Below, piece after piece: positions 21,760 to 25,984 of a DNA stretch of 25,984 bases; positions within the stretch are counted from its first letter, which is position 1; each line of letters starts with the position of its first letter. Origin of the DNA: Apiotrichum sp. Y4204 (lineage: Eukaryota; Basidiomycota; Tremellomycetes; Trichosporonales; Trichosporonaceae); contig JAMYHL010000157.1 in the NCBI GenBank assembly GCA_025531455.1, positions 1 through 25,984 on the forward strand, written 5' to 3'. The translations under genes were made by a program, and so were the position numbers. The notes under the pieces were generated by a model. The model was given only the letters and a program-made list of their open reading frames with translations, was not told where the DNA came from and made no database searches.

Positions 21760-22719
21760 CTACCAATTCATGACCAGCTCCCAGCCCTTTTCACTGACAA
21801 GTTGTCGATACTCGTCATGAGTGACAATGCGGATGGCGTTCAAAAGTTGTGCAAGCTCGGCTGGGGGAATGGGCGGCTGGGGTGGAGAAACGGTTCGGGT
21901 GAAGTTGACCTGCTTGCCGATGAGGGCGCGAATCGCTTCTCGGCGTGTCGGCCAATCCGCATTGAGTATGTTCTCGGGCAGGTTGAGTGCAGAGGGAGGA
22001 ATGGTGTCGACGCCCACGAGCGTGAAGTGACATGTCGTGCCACCGAAACATTCCGACATGGAGTAGATGAGGTCGTTGAGCATGCCCATGGGACGCTCGC
22101 CAGGTGGTACGGTGCTGGAGATGATCCCCGGCCGCTTCTCGGGAGGCGTGATGGTCCGCTCGGGGATATCGGTGGGAGGGTCGCCCGCGACGCGTTCAAA
22201 GGGATTAAAGATGAGAGTGAGCTGGGCTTGGCCGATAAAGTAGGCGCTGAAGCTGGTCTCGCGCAGCCGCGGGTGACGCGGGTCGAAACTGATCGAGAGT
22301 GTCAGCTCTTGTGTGCCCTGAGGCCGCGCCTGGAGTGATGCAGATGGACGCGTGCTCCAGAACAGCTCGGGGTCGTCCGAGTTGTATGCCGTCAAGTCGA
22401 TGAAGCGGATGAGCCTAGTGGCCTTGATGCGACCAGGAATTGTAGGCTTGGGCTCGATGCCATCGTCTATCATGGGTCCTCGGCGTATCGTGTCTACATG
22501 ACTGAACGTCTGGAGTAGTGTCGCCGTGGCGGGATTGTCGAGCGAAAAGCTGCCGTTGCACGCATCGTCAACCACTGTCGCGGAAGCGATCGCGGCCGAG
22601 ACGCCTGGTTTGGTGATCTCGGCCCAGCGGTCAGCGCCCTCTGGTTCCACGGGGGTAACCATAATGGTGTTCCGTGAGACCGACTTGCGGACTCGGACAT
22701 GATCAAGATGAAGCGCCAT
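21760..22719 (-). CDS. intronless hypothetical protein, 319 residues
   Basis: One uninterrupted frame from an ATG at 22719 in good context (caccacaATGg) to a TAG at 21762-21760. It has no signal peptide or membrane segment. The texture is that of a cytosolic alternating strand/helix protein: FIDLTAYNSDDPELFW, ELTLSISFDPRHPRL and AYFIGQAQLTLIFNPFERV look like successive beta strands. A Pro-rich linker follows (about 195-220) and the end has THDEYRQLVSEKGWELV. The overall look recalls the C-terminal part of F-box-like hypothetical families in these yeasts, but no F-box is present at the N-terminus and I recognise no domain. It may be a single-domain relative or an N-terminally shortened copy. 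Unlike all its intact neighbours it has no intron. Confidence that it is coding is good; function is unknown. Confidence 0.78.
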   Translation of the reverse strand: MALHLDHVRVRKSVSRNTIMVTPVEPEGADRWAEITKPGVSAAIASATVVDDACNGSFSLDNPATATLLQTFSHVDTIRRGPMIDDGIEPKPTIPGRIKATRLIRFIDLTAYNSDDPELFWSTRPSASLQARPQGTQELTLSISFDPRHPRLRETSFSAYFIGQAQLTLIFNPFERVAGDPPTDIPERTITPPEKRPGIISSTVPPGERPMGMLNDLIYSMSECFGGTTCHFTLVGVDTIPPSALNLPENILNADWPTRREAIRALIGKQVNFTRTVSPPQPPIPPAELAQLLNAIRIVTHDEYRQLVSEKGWELVMNW

Positions 22720-23512
22720 TGTGGTGATAGTGACTTTGACACTTTTAGGATGAAGAGATGAGATAGATGCAAATGGTAGTCACTACTTGTCAAAGATTAT
22801 TCAGTGTTTGAACTTGTGATCCATTGAAAGTTGTAGGGCCAGCGGGTCGGCCAGCGGGTCGTGATCTGTGGCTCGGCCGTGCTGCTCGGCTCCACTCTCT
22901 GTTGTTATTCCTAGTTCCGTTGTTGGCAGAGTGGCCAGTAAGAAAACGTCACACACCCTGTGGATGCCGGCATCACGGCTTCAACCCTCGATGATCTCCA
23001 CGGCCGCGCAGAGGCTGTTGCGTCATCGTACAGTCCAGTCTCTGAGCTTGTGCATATGCTTTCTGCTTGTGAAATTTAAGAGGCGCCCCCCAGGACTTAA
23101 CCGACACTTTACGGGCCCCATCCTCCATTGCCCCCCGATTGGTCGCAGCATCCTTGCCAAACATACAACAGAGTGCAATGAGTGGCCAGAGAGCATTAGA
23201 GGTGACATGACACTGAGGGGGGCAGCTCGCCGTCACCATCGGTCTCAACGTCGCACAGATGATCCGAGGCCAACACCCAGGCACAACGACGGAGGTAGGC
23301 CGGAGACATTGGCTCAAAACCTTGACGCAGGCGCGCCGGAGTATTTACATAGTTTGGGCGCAAGGAATGCGTCTCTCCACAGGCGCAAGTTTTTATCAGC
23401 ATCTCATGGTCGCAGCCTCGGAGAGCCGGTGCGAGTATCTTGCGCTACGGCCGCAGAAGACATGTGAACAATAGTGCTACATTGGGTTCTCTAATCAGTC
23501 CTTCTAGTTGTT
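22720..23512. other. intergenic region with a tandem 12-mer
   Basis: 793 bases between two minus-strand genes. It holds a 12-bp direct tandem duplication (22837-22860) and an ATTGG (CCAAT-box complement) at about 23140. A plus-strand frame across 22868-23467 lacks any protein-like motif and is not accepted. Confidence 0.5.
22837..22860. repeat. 12-bp tandem duplication
   Basis: GGCCAGCGGGTC is present twice, head to tail, about 120 bases upstream of the intronless gene's ATG. Probably a replication-slippage duplication. Confidence 0.75.
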
Positions 23513-24755
23513 CTATACCTTGTACACGTCCGCCTCGTCAACGTGCACCTCGGTGGCTTGAGGCACATGCGCTTGCCGGGTCGGGGCTTCGCTCAGAGTC
23601 GCGAGCGAGTTTTGGCTGCGTGAGCGCTTCAGGAAGCTGGGCAGCGAGGGCGGCTGGTAGATGAGGACCATGGGCAGTCCGACTGGGATGTTAGAGATTT
23701 CCCTGATATGGACATCTGTTGGCGACTCACGGAGACATCCTCCAAGCACTGGGCCATTCAGTCACGATTCATAGCGGGGTCACTCACTGTTGCCAATGAA
23801 GCTGGGAACCATCGATCGCCCAATATATTTTCCGACAGAGATATCCGCACCCTTGAGCATGGCCATCTGTGCGTTAGATTGCGTCCCGATCACAGCCGCT
23901 CGAGGGTTCAACTAACCGGCACAAAGTACATGTTGCTGACAGTCAGTAACTAAACCGTGAGGATGAACCTACGCTGCGACGTGCTCGTATCCGAGGAACA
24001 CGAAGAGACCGGCGGGGAGGTACATCGCGATGATCTTGGAGGACATCTCGCGCGACGCCGTGGCCAGCCATACACCCATGCCGACGAGGAAGTTGCAGCC
24101 GATGCCACGGACCAAGCAGACAGCCCATGGCAGATTCGTCTTCTTCAACGCCGTGTTCAACGTGAACTGGACCAAGGGTTCCGCCGTGTAGAGTTCTGAA
24201 GAGATACCTGGAAGACCGTCAGTTTCGGGCGCGTACGACAAACCTACCCATAAGGATAGCGTAGACGAGGGCACCGCTCAGGTTGCCAAAGAACACGATG
24301 ATCCAGTTGACCGGGATCTCCCAGATCTTGATGCGACCGTTGAGCGCTGCCATGGGCAGGGCCACTGGGCAACGTTAGCAGGCTGTCGTCGAGTTCGTGG
24401 ACGCACTCATATTGGCAGTGATTAGCTCCTGCCCCGTAATGAGGATCATGAGTAGGGGAATTGGGAAGAAGAGGGCCGAGAGGAGGTTGGTGACCACAGG
24501 CGCTTGTGTCTCCAGAACACCACCTCCACCGTGCATGACGTGCACGAGGTTCGCACCAAAGCCGATCTAACAGTCAGGCTATCCAGCACATAAGAACGCA
24601 CCATCCAACCGCCCATCAACGCCTTGCAGAACGTCATGTAGTACGGTTGCTCAGCTTTCCGATAACCGCTTTCGATCAGCACTGGGAACAGTCAGTCATG
24701 GCCTGCACCAGTGGCACTCACTGGAGGTGACTTCCGGGGGCGTATATGTCGACAT
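23513..24755 (-). CDS. formate/nitrite transporter (FNT family)
   Basis: Nine exons, descending: 24755-24722, 24681-24602, 24566-24407, 24364-24248, 24207-23973, 23935-23917, 23866-23788, 23748-23731 and 23682-23513. They give 303 residues, the usual FNT length. FNT proteins are pentameric channels for small monovalent anions (formate, nitrite, bisulfide) in the plasma membrane; the fungal NitA nitrite transporter belongs here. Seen: GYRKAEQPYYMTFCKALMGG before and in TM1; IGFGANLVHVMHGGGG; GQELITANMMALPM; WEIPVNWIIVFFGNLSGALVY; CLVRGIGCNFLVGMGVWLA; and GYEHVAANMYFVPM, with the family's central pore His at about 206. The cytosolic tail is charged (SFLKRSRSQNSLATL). Introns are 35-50 nt, and exons of 19 and 18 nt encode pore-proximal helix pieces. 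The start at 24755 has A at -3. The specific anion is not inferable; nitrite is the common guess for fungi. Confidence 0.95.
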
Positions 24756-25577
24756 CTTGAGGACGAGTCCGTTATTGCAAGAGCGAAAGAGCAATGTTCA
24801 TGTAGCTATATGTGATTGTCTGTCGCCCGATTGTCACTAGCAAGGTGCTCGCCAACGTTGTATGGCTCGGCCGAGAGTCGCCGCGGGGTATCCACAGTTC
24901 GGCGTATCTGCTGGGAGGTAAGTGCGACAGCCCCATCAATGACCGCCGGTGCTCCACGGCACGCCAACATCGTCCACAGCGGCGTGCGCGGTCCCATGAG
25001 CCTGTTAGAGGAGGCTCCGCTGTGACTCCGCGGGGACAGATGTATTGTGGAATCGATCGAGGTACATGGATCCCGCAAGCGTGCGTTGGTCGCAGACTGT
25101 CGACGTGAATGTGAGACTTGTGCAAAAGTGTGGGTTGGGGATTTCCTGGGGCCCCGGACGGCGTTTGTGCGGGAAAACGCCCCTGTCGCGCTACCCCTCA
25201 TCTTGATCCTCCCCTCTGCGGCGACGGCGTGTCTTCGCTCCCCACGTGTCTTCGCTCCCCGCTCCGGCCGCTCCGCTCTCCACCCCCTGGACCCTTCCGG
25301 ACCCAAATGCCGGCGGTCGCGGTCGAATGAGCTGCTCCACGATCACCATCACGCACCGCAGCCCGATAGGCGAGAGATCGAGAGAGCAGCACTTAGCCGA
25401 CATGAGTCCATGGGACGCCTGTGGACGGGTGCGATCGTCAGGGGTTGCCCCGGAATGCTGGTCTCCACCTCGTGAGGTCGAGTTGCCACTGCCGACTACA
25501 GCATCGTCCACTCCGCGTCCTCCGCCGGTCCGCCGAAACAAGCCGTCTGAGGGGCTCCCCCCGCATTGCCGTACTTC
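24756..25577. other. divergent intergenic region between the FNT and Dib1-like genes
   Basis: About 820 bases serving as promoter for both divergent genes. No clear TATA box apart from a weak TATATG near 24807-24812, and no convincing GATA-factor site in the FNT-proximal half. A 16-bp direct duplication lies at 25228-25260. Open frames here are overlapping and unsupported. Confidence 0.5.
25228..25260. repeat. 16-bp direct duplication
   Basis: CGTGTCTTCGCTCCCC occurs at 25228-25243 and again at 25245-25260, separated by a single A. It looks like a recent slippage duplication in a pyrimidine-rich stretch upstream of the Dib1-like gene. Confidence 0.8.
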
Positions 25578-25984
25578 ATGACCTGGTGGACCAGTGGGTG
25601 TCGTTGCGGACGTGCGCGTCCCAAGTCCTTGTGAGGGCCGCCACGCCGCAGCTCAGTGGCCCCCGCGCTGACCGTAGCCTCCACTCCGGGTGGCACGTCG
25701 ACCAGGCAATCCTCGTCGAGGAGGCCCGCGTCGTGTGCATTCGCATCAGGTACGACCACGACCCCGAGTGCATGGCAATGGACGAGACGCTGTACGCCGT
25801 GTCGGAGCGCGTACAGAACTTTGCCATCACGTACCTACTCGACGTCACCCAGGTGCCCGACTTCACCAAGATGTACGAGCTGTACAACGCGCGCACGCTG
25901 ATGTTTCTCTCCCGCAACAAGCACATCATGATCGACCTCGGCACGGGCAACAACAACAAGAACAACTGGACCGTCACGGACAAG
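25578..25984 (+). CDS. divergent Dib1/Dim1 U5 snRNP protein, cut by the right edge
   Basis: Exons 25578-25585 and 25678 onward give 105 visible residues of a family normally about 142 long. Dib1 (human 15 kDa U5 snRNP protein) is a thioredoxin-fold subunit of the U4/U6.U5 tri-snRNP, needed before spliceosome activation. Seen: LHSGWHVDQAILVEEARVVC, DPECMAMDETLYAV, DVTQVPDFTKMYELY and NKHIMIDLGTGNNNK, unmistakable for the family. Odd features: the usual IRFGHD reads IRIRYD; the usual YDPCTLMFF reads YNARTLMFL; the residue before LHSGW is Cys where His is expected. The family's normal start (M-S-Y-F/M) appears as TTG CCG TAC TTC, so the first usable ATG is the internal one at 25578. The intron (92 nt, GTGGAC donor, GTAG acceptor) is weaker than others here. 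It could be a diverged paralogue or an early pseudogene. Confidence 0.83.

Noticed and set aside
22868..23467. Plus-strand 199-codon frame between the orphan gene and the FNT gene
   Set aside because: Composition is Arg/Ser/His-rich without motifs, there is no leader or good start context, and other frames are equally open.
19506..24755. A nitrate/nitrite assimilation cluster formed by the FNT and MFS genes
   Set aside because: The MFS protein shows DHA1 exporter signatures and not nitrate-transporter motifs, an unrelated gene lies between them, and no nitrate or nitrite reductase is present.
25656..25901. Plus-strand frame overlapping the Dib1-like exon
   Set aside because: It is an out-of-register shadow; the Dib1 family match lies in another frame.

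Overview
This window looks like a gene-dense chromosomal segment of a basidiomycete yeast, most likely Tremellomycetes and perhaps Trichosporonales. The grounds are GC-rich coding sequence, very short introns (about 32-134 nt inside coding regions, usually GTGAGT/GTATGT-like donors and CTGAC/CTAAC branch sites), and CT-rich leaders in front of genes. The lineage is my inference; no rRNA or marker gene is present. Every exon model below was joined by hand by checking splice signals and reading frame. Nearly all models close into an integral number of codons.

Layout. 1-77: the N-terminus of a minus-strand gene leaving the left edge. 535-1411: a probable decayed minus-strand gene. 3474-7912: three tandem plus-strand genes for BTB/POZ-type proteins. 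They are diverged paralogues that share two intron positions in the same phases. 8226-9719: the beta subunit of general transcription factor TFIIE (Tfa2), seven exons. 11350-13861: a forkhead transcription factor. 16786-19124: a predicted alpha/beta-hydrolase (lipase-like) with a long disordered N-terminus and a membrane segment. 19506-21348 (minus): a 12-helix MFS drug/polyamine-type exporter. 21760-22719 (minus): an intronless 319-residue protein of unknown function. 23513-24755 (minus): a formate/nitrite transporter in nine exons, two of them microexons of 19 and 18 nt. 25578-25984: the start of a Dib1/Dim1-like U5 snRNP protein running off the right edge, with substitutions at positions that are nearly invariant in that family.

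How the genes fit together. I see no operon-like pathway. Tfa2 and the forkhead factor are nuclear transcription proteins, the Dib1-like protein belongs to splicing, and the two transporters act at membranes. The BTB trio is the clearest locally evolved unit and was probably made by tandem duplication. The long gene-free stretches (1412-3473, 9720-11349, 13862-16785) hold pyrimidine-rich leaders, a few short repeats and inverted repeats, and no RNA gene that I can support.

The most interesting points are the short intron families of the BTB array, the divergent Dib1-like copy with a doubtful start codon, and the microexons of the formate/nitrite transporter.
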